64,000 bases of DNA, taken from assembly GCA_945639195.1 (NCBI GenBank), contig CALZEE010000005.1, positions 62,001-126,000 on the forward strand, read 5' to 3'. The notes under the pieces are model-generated. The model searched no databases, was not told where the DNA came from, and was given only the letters and a program-made list of their open reading frames with translations. Position 1 is the first letter of the stretch. Every line of letters starts with the position of its first letter. The position numbers were made by a program, and so were the translations under genes. The DNA comes from an uncultured Ignatzschineria sp. Lineage in GTDB: Bacteria > Pseudomonadota > Gammaproteobacteria > Cardiobacteriales > Wohlfahrtiimonadaceae. Shown here in pieces: positions 1 through 8,522 of the stretch.

Positions 1-1260
1 TGGTGCTGTCTCATCAGTATTATCTGTCATCAATGGTGCCTTTTTCTGGGGGTTCTTCATAGGAAATGCAATCGCAAACCAAAGTGCGAGAAGCCCCGCT
101 CCTATCAAGAGCACCGGCAATGCCGAGAAGTAGCCAAAGATAAGGCTTGCTAATATCCCGCCGATCGATGCACCTAAGAACTGACTTGATGAGAAGAAAC
201 CCATCACCATGCCTCGATTCTGTTCCGGCGCTAAACGACTCATTAATGAAGGTTGCATCGCTTCCATCATATTAAAACCCCAGAAGAAGATCGTCATAAA
301 GAGCAGCATCATGCCATAGCCCTTTGCAAAAGCCAGCGCAATTAACGCAATAATGAGTGCCCCTATTGAGAGCAAGAAGGAGATTCTAAACTGCCTAAAG
401 CGCTCCGTAACCCCTACTGCCGGGAACATTAGAATAATGGCAATAAAGAAACCCGGAAGATAGATCTTCCAAGATTCTTGTGGCAAGAAACCTTCTGCTT
501 CAAGTAACCATGGGAAAATTGTAAAAGAGAGCGTTAAAATCAGGTGCAACATAAATGCACCCAAGTAGAGCCTTACAATATCCGGATTACTCATTGCCGA
601 GCGCATCGATGCAACGATTGGCTGACGTTGCCCTTTATTTTTCTTATGCTGCTCACTTTGTGGTAATTGTTTGAGCGTCACGTAGATCGCAATCACGCCC
701 AGCACTGCACAGAGCAGAAACACCCCGCGCCCGCCAAATAGACCATAGATAATCGGCGAGATAAAGATCGCCAATCCAAAGGTTAAGCCAATACTGATGC
801 CGATCAGCGCCATCGTTTTCCCGCGAATCTCTTCCCGTACAACATCGCTCGTAAAGGCGAGAACCACTGCAGATACTGCGCCGGCGCCTTGCACGACACG
901 TCCCCAAATCGCAAGATAGATCGAGTCTGTAAAGGCGATCATGAGGCTCCCGATGACAAAGAGCGCCATCCCGATCGTAATCGTGATTTTCCGCCCAAAA
1001 TAATCCGAAAGCGTGCCAAATAATGGCTGTAAGATAATCTGCGTTAAAGCGTAACTACTAATAAAAAGTCCGGCCAAAAGCGGTGTTGAGCCCAATAACT
1101 CTTTTGTATAGAGCGAGTAGATGGGGAGGATAATAAAGATCCCAAGCATCCGAATAGAGAATAATCCAGCAAGCTTTGAGCCTAGCAACCAATCCCCTTT
1201 CGAAAATTTATGCGCTGATGCCTCTGCCTTTTGATCTGCTTGTTTAACGCCTTCTTGCAT
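1..1260 (-). CDS. MFS transporter, YajR-like (3' end cut by window edge)
   Basis: The reading frame starts at the ATG at 1260 and stays open for 420 codons to base 1, so the C-terminus lies outside the window. The translation begins MQEGVKQADQKAEA, then the first membrane helix around SIRMLGIFIILPIYSLYT. The MFS loop 2-3 signature is visible as GTLSDYFGRK (about residues 90-100), followed by GRVVQGAGAVSAVV of helix 4. About 10-12 hydrophobic segments can be counted. The SxRMLGxFxxLP start and overall pattern resemble YajR-type drug or proton antiporters, though substrate is unknown. It starts 5 bp after the rsmI stop, so the two are probably co-transcribed. The C-terminal YAM domain of true YajR cannot be checked here. 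Confidence 0.85.
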   Translation of the reverse strand, partial: MQEGVKQADQKAEASAHKFSKGDWLLGSKLAGLFSIRMLGIFIILPIYSLYTKELLGSTPLLAGLFISSYALTQIILQPLFGTLSDYFGRKITITIGMALFVIGSLMIAFTDSIYLAIWGRVVQGAGAVSAVVLAFTSDVVREEIRGKTMALIGISIGLTFGLAIFISPIIYGLFGGRGVFLLCAVLGVIAIYVTLKQLPQSEQHKKNKGQRQPIVASMRSAMSNPDIVRLYLGAFMLHLILTLSFTIFPWLLEAEGFLPQESWKIYLPGFFIAIILMFPAVGVTERFRQFRISFLLSIGALIIALIALAFAKGYGMMLLFMTIFFWGFNMMEAMQPSLMSRLAPEQNRGMVMGFFSSSQFLGASIGGILASLIFGYFSALPVLLIGAGLLALWFAIAFPMKNPQKKAPLMTDNTDETAP

Positions 1261-1265
1261 GATGA

Positions 1266-2108
1266 TTACTCCTCATCTTTTAACGCCAATAATTCCTGAT
1301 AGAGCTCGTTCTTCGCTCTGCCTGTTACCTTATGCAAAATGGTTGAGATCTGCTTTAAAGGAAGCTTCTCTGCCATTAAGGTTTTGAGTAGTTTCTCTGA
1401 ATCAAATCCTGATTCTGACTCTGCGGATTTCTCTTTGCCCGTTGTTGCCACTACAAACTCGCCCCGAATCTCACTATCATGCGTGGCATAATGCTCATGG
1501 AGTTCCTTTGCAGTCCCAAAACGATAGTCTTCAAAGCGCTTCGTCATCTCTCGACCCACAAAGATTGCGCGATCATCGCCAAAGCTCTCTCTAAGATCTT
1601 CAAGCATCGCTACAATTCGATGGCTAGATTCATAGAAGACTTGCGTATGCTCTACCGTACTTAAAAGATCTAACTCGGTTCTTCTCTGCCCCTTTTTGGA
1701 AGGGAGAAAGCCGATAAAGGTGAATCGATCTGTCGGAATGCCGGCTACTGACAGCGCGGTAATAATCGCACTCACGCCGGGGATCGGTACCACTAAAAAA
1801 CCTAACTCACGAAGATGGCGAACCACTGTAAAGCCAGGGTCTGAGATTAAAGGCGTACCCGCATCAGAGATAATCGCAACGGACTCTCCCGCCTCGAGCA
1901 TCGCTTTAATCTTTTCTACACGACTCATCTCATTGTGTTCATGTAGGGAAATAAGGGGACATTGAATGCCAAAATGTACCAGTAATTTTGCCGATACTCG
2001 TGTATCTTCCGCAAAAATGGCACTCACAGATTTCAAGGTTTCCACCGCGCGCGGTGTCATATCTTGAAGATTCCCAATCGGGGTGGCTATAACGTAACAA
2101 GTTGACAT
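1266..2108 (-). CDS. rsmI: 16S rRNA (cytidine(1402)-2'-O)-methyltransferase RsmI
   Basis: The protein belongs to the tetrapyrrole-methylase-fold family RsmI, which 2'-O-methylates C1402 of 16S rRNA using S-adenosylmethionine and tunes decoding at the P site. The N-terminal motif YVIATPIGNLQDMTPRA and the EDTRVSAKLL, ISDAGTPLISDPG and PGVSA motifs are all present and diagnostic. I take the ATG at 2108 (MSTCYVIATP), preceded by GAAGAG, giving 280 residues, close to the E. coli protein (286). An in-frame ATG five codons upstream at 2123 has no clear ribosome binding site. It is divergent from yraN, the same pairing seen in E. coli (yraL-lpoA-yraN), but lpoA is absent between them. Confidence 0.95.
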   Translation of the reverse strand: MSTCYVIATPIGNLQDMTPRAVETLKSVSAIFAEDTRVSAKLLVHFGIQCPLISLHEHNEMSRVEKIKAMLEAGESVAIISDAGTPLISDPGFTVVRHLRELGFLVVPIPGVSAIITALSVAGIPTDRFTFIGFLPSKKGQRRTELDLLSTVEHTQVFYESSHRIVAMLEDLRESFGDDRAIFVGREMTKRFEDYRFGTAKELHEHYATHDSEIRGEFVVATTGKEKSAESESGFDSEKLLKTLMAEKLPLKQISTILHKVTGRAKNELYQELLALKDEE

Positions 2109-2162
2109 CAATCTACTCTTCATCCATCTTGAAAGATGTCAGTATAACAAGAGAATCCCAAA

Positions 2163-2510
2163 ATGACGAACCACAAAATGATCGGAAATATGGGCGAAGC
2201 CGTCGCAAAGAACTACCTTATCAAGCAAGGTTGTGAAATTATTGAGAATAATTTTCATTCGCGTTACGGAGAAATTGATATTATCGCCAAAGATCAAGAT
2301 TCATTAATCTTTGTGGAAGTAAAATATCGAAAAAATGAACGATTTGCGACAGCTGCAGAATCGATCACGCCTTCAAAGCAAGAAAAAATGCGTCTGACCA
2401 TCGAAACCTATCTCCAAAAATACCCCACAAACCGTCCTCTGCGTATTGATCTCATCACGATCATCGGCTATGAGCCGTTTAAAATTACCTGGCTCAAAAA
2501 CATCTGTTAA
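2163..2510 (+). CDS. yraN: UPF0102 family protein YraN
   Basis: The 115-residue protein matches the YraN/UPF0102 family, which has a predicted Holliday-junction-resolvase/endonuclease-like fold. The conserved opening GNMGEAVAKNYLIKQGCEIIENN and the active-site-like stretch GEIDIIAKDQDSLIFVEVKYRK (D, E-x-K pattern) are visible. The exact function is unsettled in any organism, though links to recombination and transformation have been proposed for the family. It is divergent from rsmI, 54 bp from its chosen start, so the two probably share a promoter region. No gene follows it on the plus strand. Confidence 0.9.
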   Translation: MTNHKMIGNMGEAVAKNYLIKQGCEIIENNFHSRYGEIDIIAKDQDSLIFVEVKYRKNERFATAAESITPSKQEKMRLTIETYLQKYPTNRPLRIDLITIIGYEPFKITWLKNIC

Positions 2511-2631
2511 TCACGGCTTTATCTGCAAATGCATCCATCTTCAGACAGACTCAAAAAATGCCGGCAATTGATGATACTCTTCGAACACTTTCTTTACGCA
2601 GATATTCTGTATCTGGCATCTACAAAAAACA
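2511..2631. other. Short intergenic stretch with a TGCCGGCA palindrome
   Basis: Between convergent yraN and dnaA there is no convincing gene. An open frame here runs through the dnaA terminator and has no ribosome binding site. The palindrome TGCCGGCA sits at 2559-2566 inside an AAATGCCGGCAATT context, one of many such sites in the window. Confidence 0.5.
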
Positions 2632-2664
2632 GACATAAAAAAAGAGAAACTTTCGTTTCTCTTT
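2632..2664 (-). terminator. Rho-independent terminator of dnaA
   Basis: A perfect 10-bp stem (AAAGAGAAAC with GTTTCTCTTT, loop of four) is followed on the minus strand by a run of seven T. It lies 43 bp beyond the dnaA stop codon. Confidence 0.85.
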
Positions 2665-2706
2665 TTGATCTGCGAGGTCATTATCCGCTGAGGATCTCGC
2701 TTGAAT

Positions 2707-4071
2707 CTACACTAAGAGCGATGCTTTAATCGCTTCAAAGTCGCGCTTCAAACGGATATTGGTTTCTAACTCATTCGAGATTTTATCAAACGCATGCATC
2801 ACCGTTGAGTGGTCTCTGGCAAACTCTCGCCCAATCTCCGGCAAGCTATGGTCCGTTAAGACGCGAGCAATATACATCGCTAACTGACGGGGTTTTACGA
2901 TATTCGCTTTACGCGATTTTCCTAAAACTTCGCTCATCTCAAGGTCAAAATAGCTTGCAACAGTTCTTTGAATATTCGCCAATGTAATTTGACGATCTTG
3001 AATCTCGACTAAGTGGCGTAAGGCTTCTTGTGCAATATCTAATGTTAACGGCATACCTTTAAAAGATGCCATTGCATTCACTTGCTTCAATGCGCCCTCA
3101 AGCTCACGAACGTTTGCTCTGACGGTTTCCCCAATAAAGAATTTCGTATCTTTAGGGAGATCTACGCCCCAAGCTTCCGCTTTTTGCTCTAAGATCGCAA
3201 CACGATGCTCAAAATCTGGTGGCTTAATATCCACTGTTAATCCTGACGCAAAGCGCGATTTAAGTCGCTCTTCCATCGCTTCTAGCTCTTTTGGATATCG
3301 GTCACACGTTAAAATAACCTGATGACCCCCATCAAGTAATGTGTTAAAGGTATGGAAGAAAACCTCTTGTGATCCGCCTTTTCCTGAGAGAAGCTGGATA
3401 TCATCAATCAAGAGCGCATCAAGCGTACGATAAAAGTGTCTCAACTCGTTAATCGTATTGTTACGCATGCTTCGCACGATATCTTCGATAAATCCATCAC
3501 AATGCTGATAGATTAAACGCGCATCAGGATACTGCTCTTTAATCGCATTTCCCACTGCATGCATTAAGTGCGTTTTACCAAGCCCGGTATTTCCGTAGAT
3601 AAAGAGCGGGTTGTGTGAGGTTCCTGGGTTCTTCGATACCTGCGCACAGGCAGCTAAAGCAAATTGATTCGAGCGTCCTTCAACAAAATTATCAAAGCTA
3701 AAATCAGGATTTAAGTTACTCGTTTCGATCGATTGCTCGCGAATAGAGTCTTTCGTGACATTTCTGGCACGGCCTGTTTTACGAGTGGTACGTTTGATCT
3801 GTTTTTTAACTTGGTGATCTTCGTACTCAGATTCTGTCCCAAGTCCATAACGAACTTCGAGCTCAAATCCACTCTCTTCAATAATCGTATTTTCTAATAA
3901 CGCTTTAAATTTAGTTTGAACGCCTCGAAGAACAATCTCGTTTGCCGCAAGTACCATCACGTGATCGTCTTTAAAGACCACCTCGAGTGGTGAAATCCAC
4001 ATGCTGAACTCTTCCTCCGACATCTCGGCCGCAAGTATTTCCAGGCAATTTTCCCAACTAAATTTCATCAT
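2707..4071 (-). CDS. dnaA: Chromosomal replication initiator protein DnaA
   Basis: DnaA is the AAA+ ATPase that binds DnaA boxes and melts oriC. The 454-residue product has domain I (FSWENCLEILAAEMSEEEFSMWI), a short linker rich in K/R (domain II), the AAA+ core with Walker A GNTGLGKTHL (near residue 165) and Walker B ALLIDDIQLL, and the C-terminal DNA-binding signature FARDHSTVMHAFDKI. The start carries two consecutive ATG codons (4071 and 4068), so the exact first residue is uncertain by one. Unusually, it is not next to dnaN, recF or rpmH. Upstream on the same strand is mlaE, 79 bp away. No cluster of DnaA boxes is visible next to it, so oriC is probably elsewhere. Confidence 0.98.
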   Translation of the reverse strand: MMKFSWENCLEILAAEMSEEEFSMWISPLEVVFKDDHVMVLAANEIVLRGVQTKFKALLENTIIEESGFELEVRYGLGTESEYEDHQVKKQIKRTTRKTGRARNVTKDSIREQSIETSNLNPDFSFDNFVEGRSNQFALAACAQVSKNPGTSHNPLFIYGNTGLGKTHLMHAVGNAIKEQYPDARLIYQHCDGFIEDIVRSMRNNTINELRHFYRTLDALLIDDIQLLSGKGGSQEVFFHTFNTLLDGGHQVILTCDRYPKELEAMEERLKSRFASGLTVDIKPPDFEHRVAILEQKAEAWGVDLPKDTKFFIGETVRANVRELEGALKQVNAMASFKGMPLTLDIAQEALRHLVEIQDRQITLANIQRTVASYFDLEMSEVLGKSRKANIVKPRQLAMYIARVLTDHSLPEIGREFARDHSTVMHAFDKISNELETNIRLKRDFEAIKASLLV

Positions 4072-4150
4072 AAATGTAAGACTCTAAATTCTAAAAACCG
4101 GTAGTAAAGGTAAAGATCTAAACTTCATATATAGACCCATGATTTAAGGT

Positions 4151-4933
4151 TTAAACCCCAAAGATCATCGCTGTTAGTAAGAAGTCTGCTACTAAAATCA
4201 GTAGTGAAGAGATCACAACAGTATCGGTCGTTGATCGAGCAATGCCGCTAGCGGTTGCTCTTCCCTTTAATCCGATATAAAGCGCAACAAGGTTCGATAT
4301 TATACCGAAAACAAAACTTTTTAAAACCACCCCAAGGCCAATATCTACACCGAAATCGACCCCTGACTTCATTTGCGACCAATAAGCACCACCATCAACG
4401 CCTAATGAAGTCGTCGCAACGACATAACCACCAATGATTCCTACCGCACTAAAGAGTAGCGCGAGGATAGGAACCGCAATGACTCCCGCCCAAAAGCGAG
4501 GTGTTAAAATGTATTGAATCGGGTTCACAGCCATCAACTCATAGCTTGCCCACTGCTCCGTCGCTCGCATTAAGCCAATTTCTGCTGTTAGCGAAGAACT
4601 TGCTCGTCCTGTATAGAGAAGTGCCGTTAATACTGAGCTTAATTCCCTAAAAAGTGCGAGTGCAACGATCGTTCCGACAGAGGCTTCTGCCCCGAAATTA
4701 ATCAGGTTAACGAATGCCTGGAAACAGAGTACCATTCCCACAAACAATCCTGACAAGAGGATAATTGGCAATGATAAAATTCCGAGCTGATAAATCTGCC
4801 GCGTAAAGAGAAACGGCTTCTTAAAGATATACCACGAGTTTAAGAGGATATTAATGAGTAGTCGCGTAGCTTCTCCTAGGTGCATTAAAAACCCACGGGT
4901 TTTCTCACCGGTCGCGTTGATGATATTACTCAA
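4151..4933 (-). CDS. mlaE: Phospholipid ABC transporter permease MlaE
   Basis: MlaE is the integral membrane subunit of the MlaFEDB complex that moves phospholipids between inner and outer membrane to keep outer-membrane asymmetry. The translation shows the MlaE-family core: FVGMVLCFQAFVNL, GRASSSLTAEIGLMRATEQ and GIARSTTDTVVISSLLILV near the C-terminus, with 5-6 hydrophobic helices. A longer open frame overlaps mlaF by 88 bp. I prefer the TTG start at 4933, which overlaps the mlaF stop by four bases (TTGA) and gives 260 residues, exactly the E. coli length. The usual downstream partners mlaD, mlaC and mlaB are missing: the next gene is dnaA. Confidence 0.93.
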   Translation of the reverse strand: MSNIINATGEKTRGFLMHLGEATRLLINILLNSWYIFKKPFLFTRQIYQLGILSLPIILLSGLFVGMVLCFQAFVNLINFGAEASVGTIVALALFRELSSVLTALLYTGRASSSLTAEIGLMRATEQWASYELMAVNPIQYILTPRFWAGVIAVPILALLFSAVGIIGGYVVATTSLGVDGGAYWSQMKSGVDFGVDIGLGVVLKSFVFGIISNLVALYIGLKGRATASGIARSTTDTVVISSLLILVADFLLTAMIFGV

Positions 4934-5721
4934 AACAACACCTCCTCTAAAGATTTCGTTGGAATATGAAATGGTACAGGACCATCCACCTCTCCATCTA
5001 TAAACTGTCTTACCCAAGGATCTTGATGATGACGAATCTCATCAGGCGTACCTTGCGTGATAATTCTGCCCTCCCCTAAAATACAAACATTATCTGCAAT
5101 AGAGAGCACCTCTTCAACGTCATGAGAGATCACGACACTCGTGATTTTCAATGCATCGTTCAAGTTTTTAATCAGGCGAATCAACACTCCCATCGAAATT
5201 GGGTCTTGTCCTGCAAAAGGCTCATCGTAGAGCAACAATGCCGGGTCTAACGCAATTGCTCTCGCGAGCGCGGCACGTCTTGCTTGTCCACCCGATAACT
5301 GCGTCGGATAAGAATCTTTTAACGCCCGTAATCCTACAGACTGAAGCTTTAAAAGCACCAAGGTGTTAATCATCGATTCATCAAGCTTCGTATGTTCGCG
5401 TAATGAAAACGCGACATTATCATAGACTGTCATATCCGTAAAAAGTGCACCAGACTGGAAAAGAACCCCCATCTTGGTACGAATATCATAAAGATTTTTG
5501 ACAGAAATCGTGCCGATATCTTCCTGCATCAATTCAACTTTGCCAGATCCTGGGATAATTTGCCCACTCAGCAGACGTAATAAAGTTGTTTTGCCAGACC
5601 CAGAAGGTCCGAGAATCGCGGTAAGTTTTCCCGTAGGAATCTTAATAGAGAGATCTTTAAAGATCGTTCTCTCACCAAACTTCAGATGGATATCTTCGAG
5701 CTTAATAATATAATCTTGCAT
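4930..5721 (-). CDS. mlaF: Phospholipid ABC transporter ATP-binding protein MlaF
   Basis: This is the ATPase of the Mla system. Walker A is GPSGSGKTTLL (near residue 38), the ABC signature is LSGGQARRAALARA and Walker B is LLLYDEPFAGQDP, followed by the H-loop VISHDVEEV. The chosen ATG at 5721 begins MQDYIIKLEDIHLKF and is preceded by AAGGAT six bases upstream, giving 263 residues (E. coli MlaF has 269). An open frame continues 25 codons upstream but would lack both homology and a ribosome binding site. Translationally coupled to mlaE; dsbB lies just upstream on the same strand. Confidence 0.95.
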   Translation of the reverse strand: MQDYIIKLEDIHLKFGERTIFKDLSIKIPTGKLTAILGPSGSGKTTLLRLLSGQIIPGSGKVELMQEDIGTISVKNLYDIRTKMGVLFQSGALFTDMTVYDNVAFSLREHTKLDESMINTLVLLKLQSVGLRALKDSYPTQLSGGQARRAALARAIALDPALLLYDEPFAGQDPISMGVLIRLIKNLNDALKITSVVISHDVEEVLSIADNVCILGEGRIITQGTPDEIRHHQDPWVRQFIDGEVDGPVPFHIPTKSLEEVLF

Positions 5722-5798
5722 ATGACTATCCTTGTTACCCTTATGACGGCCCGTATCTAAGTCAGCACGGGTTGAATTGACCTTTTTAAGATTCATTG

Positions 5799-6314
5799 CT
5801 ATCTAAGCCATGCCCCTCTTGTCGGTCGTCTCCGAGCCATACGGTTCACTAAAATCCCCAGCAATGTTAAAACAACAGTTAAGGCTAACGTCCACATCGG
5901 AATTGAGAGCCCTAAAAATGTCCAATCAATGACGCTACAATCGCCACCGGTCAATAAGATATCTTTCACAATCTGGTAATCAAATACCTCTGTGATCGCT
6001 AGCGTTGTCTGGGTACATCCCAAGCTTTCTGTGGGATTGAGTTGCAATAAAATATGCTTCCCTGAGATAAAGACTCCTAAGCCCCCTACAATCAACGTTA
6101 AAAGTATCGAAATGGCCGAGAGAAAACGAGAGCCTTGACCAACAAAAATTGCACTAAGCCAAAAGACAATGGTGAAGAGCACCATAACGCCGCGCTGCAA
6201 CATACAGTAAGGACATGGCTCTAAAAGCTGCACATCCTCTAGATAAAATTTGGCAAATAGAAGCGCAACAAGCGGAATAAGCCCTAATATAAAAAACATG
6301 CTACGAGAAGACAT
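5799..6314 (-). CDS. dsbB: Disulfide bond formation protein DsbB
   Basis: DsbB is the inner-membrane quinone reductase that re-oxidises periplasmic DsbA. Four hydrophobic helices are evident. The first periplasmic loop carries the CPYC cysteine pair (around residues 34-37, in LLEPCPYCMLQRG, where the following R is the quinone-contact residue of the family). The second pair is the cysteine of SLGCTQTT and the one in GGDCSVIDWTFLGLSIP. The length of 171 residues is close to E. coli DsbB (176). It is transcribed towards mlaF, with 77 bp to the chosen mlaF start. Confidence 0.95.
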   Translation of the reverse strand: MSSRSMFFILGLIPLVALLFAKFYLEDVQLLEPCPYCMLQRGVMVLFTIVFWLSAIFVGQGSRFLSAISILLTLIVGGLGVFISGKHILLQLNPTESLGCTQTTLAITEVFDYQIVKDILLTGGDCSVIDWTFLGLSIPMWTLALTVVLTLLGILVNRMARRRPTRGAWLR

Positions 6315-6537
6315 TGGTTCGGTACCCTTCTAAGATGCTAAGGATTAAGTATATTATCATGTTTTGTGGATAACTTCTTTAGATAAATCAGTTGTATTAA
6401 TATTAAATTAATCACGATTATTCCGCCCTTCTCCCCCCTTTTTAATCAACTTAAAATCAGCTGATTTAATCCGCTCAAAAAACACCCATTGAAAGGATCG
6501 AAAACCTCCTTCTCAAGATCGGAAAAATAAAAAAAGA

Positions 6538-6569
6538 ATAAAAAAAACCTGCATATATAATGCAGGTTT
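6538..6569 (-). terminator. Terminator of the tRNA-Ala/tRNA-Glu transcript
   Basis: A 9-bp stem (AAACCTGCA with TGCAGGTTT) is followed on the minus strand by a T-rich run. It starts nine bases beyond the tRNA-Glu 3' end. Confidence 0.85.
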
Positions 6570-6577
6570 CTTAAATA

Positions 6578-6653
6578 TGGCGTCCCTACGGGGATTCGAA
6601 CCCCGGTTGCCGCCGTGAAAGGGCAGTGTCCTAGGCCTCTAGACGATAGGGAC
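6578..6653 (-). tRNA. tRNA-Glu (anticodon TTC)
   Basis: A complete cloverleaf can be folded: acceptor GTCCCTA pairing with TAGGGAC, a TTCGAAT T-loop and an anticodon loop CTTTCAC giving TTC. The 3' CCA is encoded. It follows tRNA-Ala by four bases and is part of the same transcript. Confidence 0.97.
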
Positions 6654-6657
6654 GTTA

Positions 6658-6733
<76 letters not shown>

Positions 6734-6756
6734 AGACATGTTGTCTGAGGAGTTGT

Positions 6757-6785
6757 ATAATAGAAAAATTCGCTTTTAATGTCAA
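6757..6785 (-). promoter_or_regulatory. Sigma-70 promoter of tRNA-Ala/Glu
   Basis: On the minus strand a consensus -35 TTGACA is followed after exactly 17 bases by TATTAT (-10). It ends 23 bases upstream of the tRNA-Ala 5' end. Confidence 0.8.
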
Positions 6786-7074
6786 TTCAAAAATTGCGCA
6801 ATTTAAACGCAACAGTCAATGAATCCCTATCAAAACCTTTTTTTCATATAACGATCCATCCTCTTTACACAGTCAACATATTTACCATCTTCTATTAAGT
6901 CATTATTTTTAAAATATTAAATAGCACTCACATCCCCAATCATCGTCTAGATGGCTTGACCAACAAAAATCATCTACTCTGGTGTTTAACTGCCTATCGA
7001 CTAAAAATTAAACACTCAATAATGAGCCTCCTTGAAACTTACATCGCAAATCAAATCTCATCTTCACCCGCCAT
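6786..7074. other. AT-rich intergenic region, no gene seen
   Basis: The space between the tRNA-Ala promoter and the dksA terminator holds no open frame with a ribosome binding site on either strand, and no recognisable RNA or repeat. Confidence 0.5.
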
Positions 7075-7110
7075 CAAAAAAAGCTCAACGCCATGACGTT
7101 GAGCTTTTTT
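7075..7110. terminator. Terminator downstream of dksA, bidirectional form
   Basis: The stem AAGCTCAACG/CGTTGAGCTT with a six-base loop is flanked by A-runs on the left and T-runs on the right, so it can terminate in both directions. The gene it serves is dksA on the minus strand. Confidence 0.85.
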
Positions 7111-7187
7111 AGTTTGTTCTATTATTAATAATAAGTTTAAGACGTTATTTTAAAGATCGGATCCCTGCAACAACGTTAGCTCTTATA

Positions 7188-7610
7188 TTAGTTTACTCTT
7201 GATTTCTCTTTTTGCTCTTCAATCTCTTTACAGTCAATGCAGAGCTCTGCTGTTGGTCTTGCTTCGAGACGACGGATACCAATCTCTACACCACAAGTAT
7301 CACAAAAACCATAGTCATCAAGTCCTAAACGACGAAGTGTTTTCTCAATTTTTGAAAGAAGCTTACGTTCGCGATCACGCGTTCTAAGCTCTAATGAGAA
7401 TCCCTCTTCCTGGGTTGCTCTATCATTGGGGTCAGGGAGATTAAATGCCTCATCTTGCATATTGTTCACGGTTTTCTCACCTTCTTGAACTAATGCTTCT
7501 CTCCAACCTTCAAGAATGAGTTTGAAATGCGCTTGCTGCGCTTCATTCATATACTCTTCATCTTCTTTAATGTCGTAAGGCTTAAAACCGCTAAATTGTT
7601 CACTCTTCAT
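7188..7610 (-). CDS. dksA: RNA polymerase-binding transcription factor DksA
   Basis: DksA inserts a coiled-coil into the RNA polymerase secondary channel and, with ppGpp, represses stable-RNA promoters and activates amino-acid genes. The 140-residue product has the coiled coil (about 25-110) with the functional tip PDPNDRATQEE, keeping the two aspartates and the alanine of the DxxDxA tip. The C4 zinc finger is CDTCG ... CIDCK near the C-terminus. It stands alone between two long non-coding regions. A second, smaller DksA-fold protein occurs at 51635-51901. Confidence 0.96.
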   Translation of the reverse strand: MKSEQFSGFKPYDIKEDEEYMNEAQQAHFKLILEGWREALVQEGEKTVNNMQDEAFNLPDPNDRATQEEGFSLELRTRDRERKLLSKIEKTLRRLGLDDYGFCDTCGVEIGIRRLEARPTAELCIDCKEIEEQKEKSRVN

Positions 7611-8014
7611 TTAAATCCTCTCTCTATACCCCTCGTGACTAGCAGGAGCTCGATATGATACTTAATACACATTACATTGATACAAACGTCGATTTATTGA
7701 TCGCTGCTCGCACTATTACCTAATACTTTTATAATATTTTTTAGCTGATTAAGTTAACTTTCAAAACAATACAAAATCATAAAACTGTCATAACGAAGAT
7801 GATCACTCTCACGATAATTATTCATCTTCGCATTATTAATATCTTCATTTAATTAACAAGATTAATATTCACTAAAAACGGCGTTTTTACATAGATAACA
7901 GCAAGTTATCCTCTAAACTCAATAGTTAATCATAATGCGGTCAAAATTATACATTAATATTTTTTGAAAAGATACTCTTAACACTGAGCAAAGACATTAA
8001 CCATTTGATAGTGT
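7611..8014. other. Long AT-rich upstream region of dksA
   Basis: About 400 bp lie between dksA and the next gene. No coding frame, tRNA or clear hairpin-terminator was found. Such a long leader would suit a regulated dksA promoter, but I could not assign -35/-10 boxes with confidence. Confidence 0.4.
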
Positions 8015-8341
8015 TTACAATTCCTTGTATTCCCCCTCATAGAGGTTTCCTGATTTTATGCCACTTTTTGCATTTTGCTCCGTACTCTGATTCGCAAATC
8101 CGGCATTATCAGCCCCTGCTGATGCCTTGGCTCGCATCATCTCTTCATTAATATGGCGTCTAATTTTACGCGTTTTCCACCAGAAAAAGAGCCCTAAGAC
8201 GAGTGTTATCGCTAAGCCAATCACAAATACAATTAAGCCAAAAAAAGCAAAAAACACTAATGCGCCAACCCCTAAGATTGCCGCCAATATTCGTTGAAAT
8301 ACTGTTGCAGGCTTACCATTAATATATAGCTGATTACTCAT
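8015..8341 (-). CDS. Small two-helix membrane protein, function unknown
   Basis: The 108-residue product has a polar start (MSNQLYINGKPATVFQR) and two adjacent hydrophobic segments (about residues 19-39 and 42-54). A positively charged turn follows (WWKTRKIRRH), and then a hydrophilic tail of about 45 residues. The positive residues after the second helix suggest a cytoplasmic tail. I do not recognise a family. It lies upstream of dksA and downstream of dapB on the same strand, separated from both by long gaps, so it is probably its own transcription unit. Its frame, start and bacterial composition look genuine. Confidence 0.75.
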   Translation of the reverse strand: MSNQLYINGKPATVFQRILAAILGVGALVFFAFFGLIVFVIGLAITLVLGLFFWWKTRKIRRHINEEMMRAKASAGADNAGFANQSTEQNAKSGIKSGNLYEGEYKEL

Positions 8342-8522
8342 ATTGAGTCTCCCATGCGATCCTTAATTCGGTATCGCTAGTATGTTTAATTAAACATTCC
8401 AGTGTGACCTGAAATTTTAAAGGTTACTACTAAAGACCGAGATAGCCCTATAAACCGCTATCTCTTTGCGCTATTATCCGTAATTTTTCTTAAGGTTTCC
8501 TTAAAGCATAGGCTTCTGTCGA

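Noticed and set aside
653-907. An 84-residue open frame on the minus strand
   Set aside because: It is a shifted-frame shadow of the MFS transporter whose true frame runs 1-1260.
2529-2729. A 66-residue plus-strand open frame between yraN and dnaA
   Set aside because: It runs through the dnaA terminator hairpin and into the 3' end of dnaA, with no ribosome binding site.
6363-6373. TGTGGATAA as a possible origin
   Set aside because: A single DnaA-box-like site without clustering, AT-rich 13-mers or neighbouring origin genes does not support an oriC.
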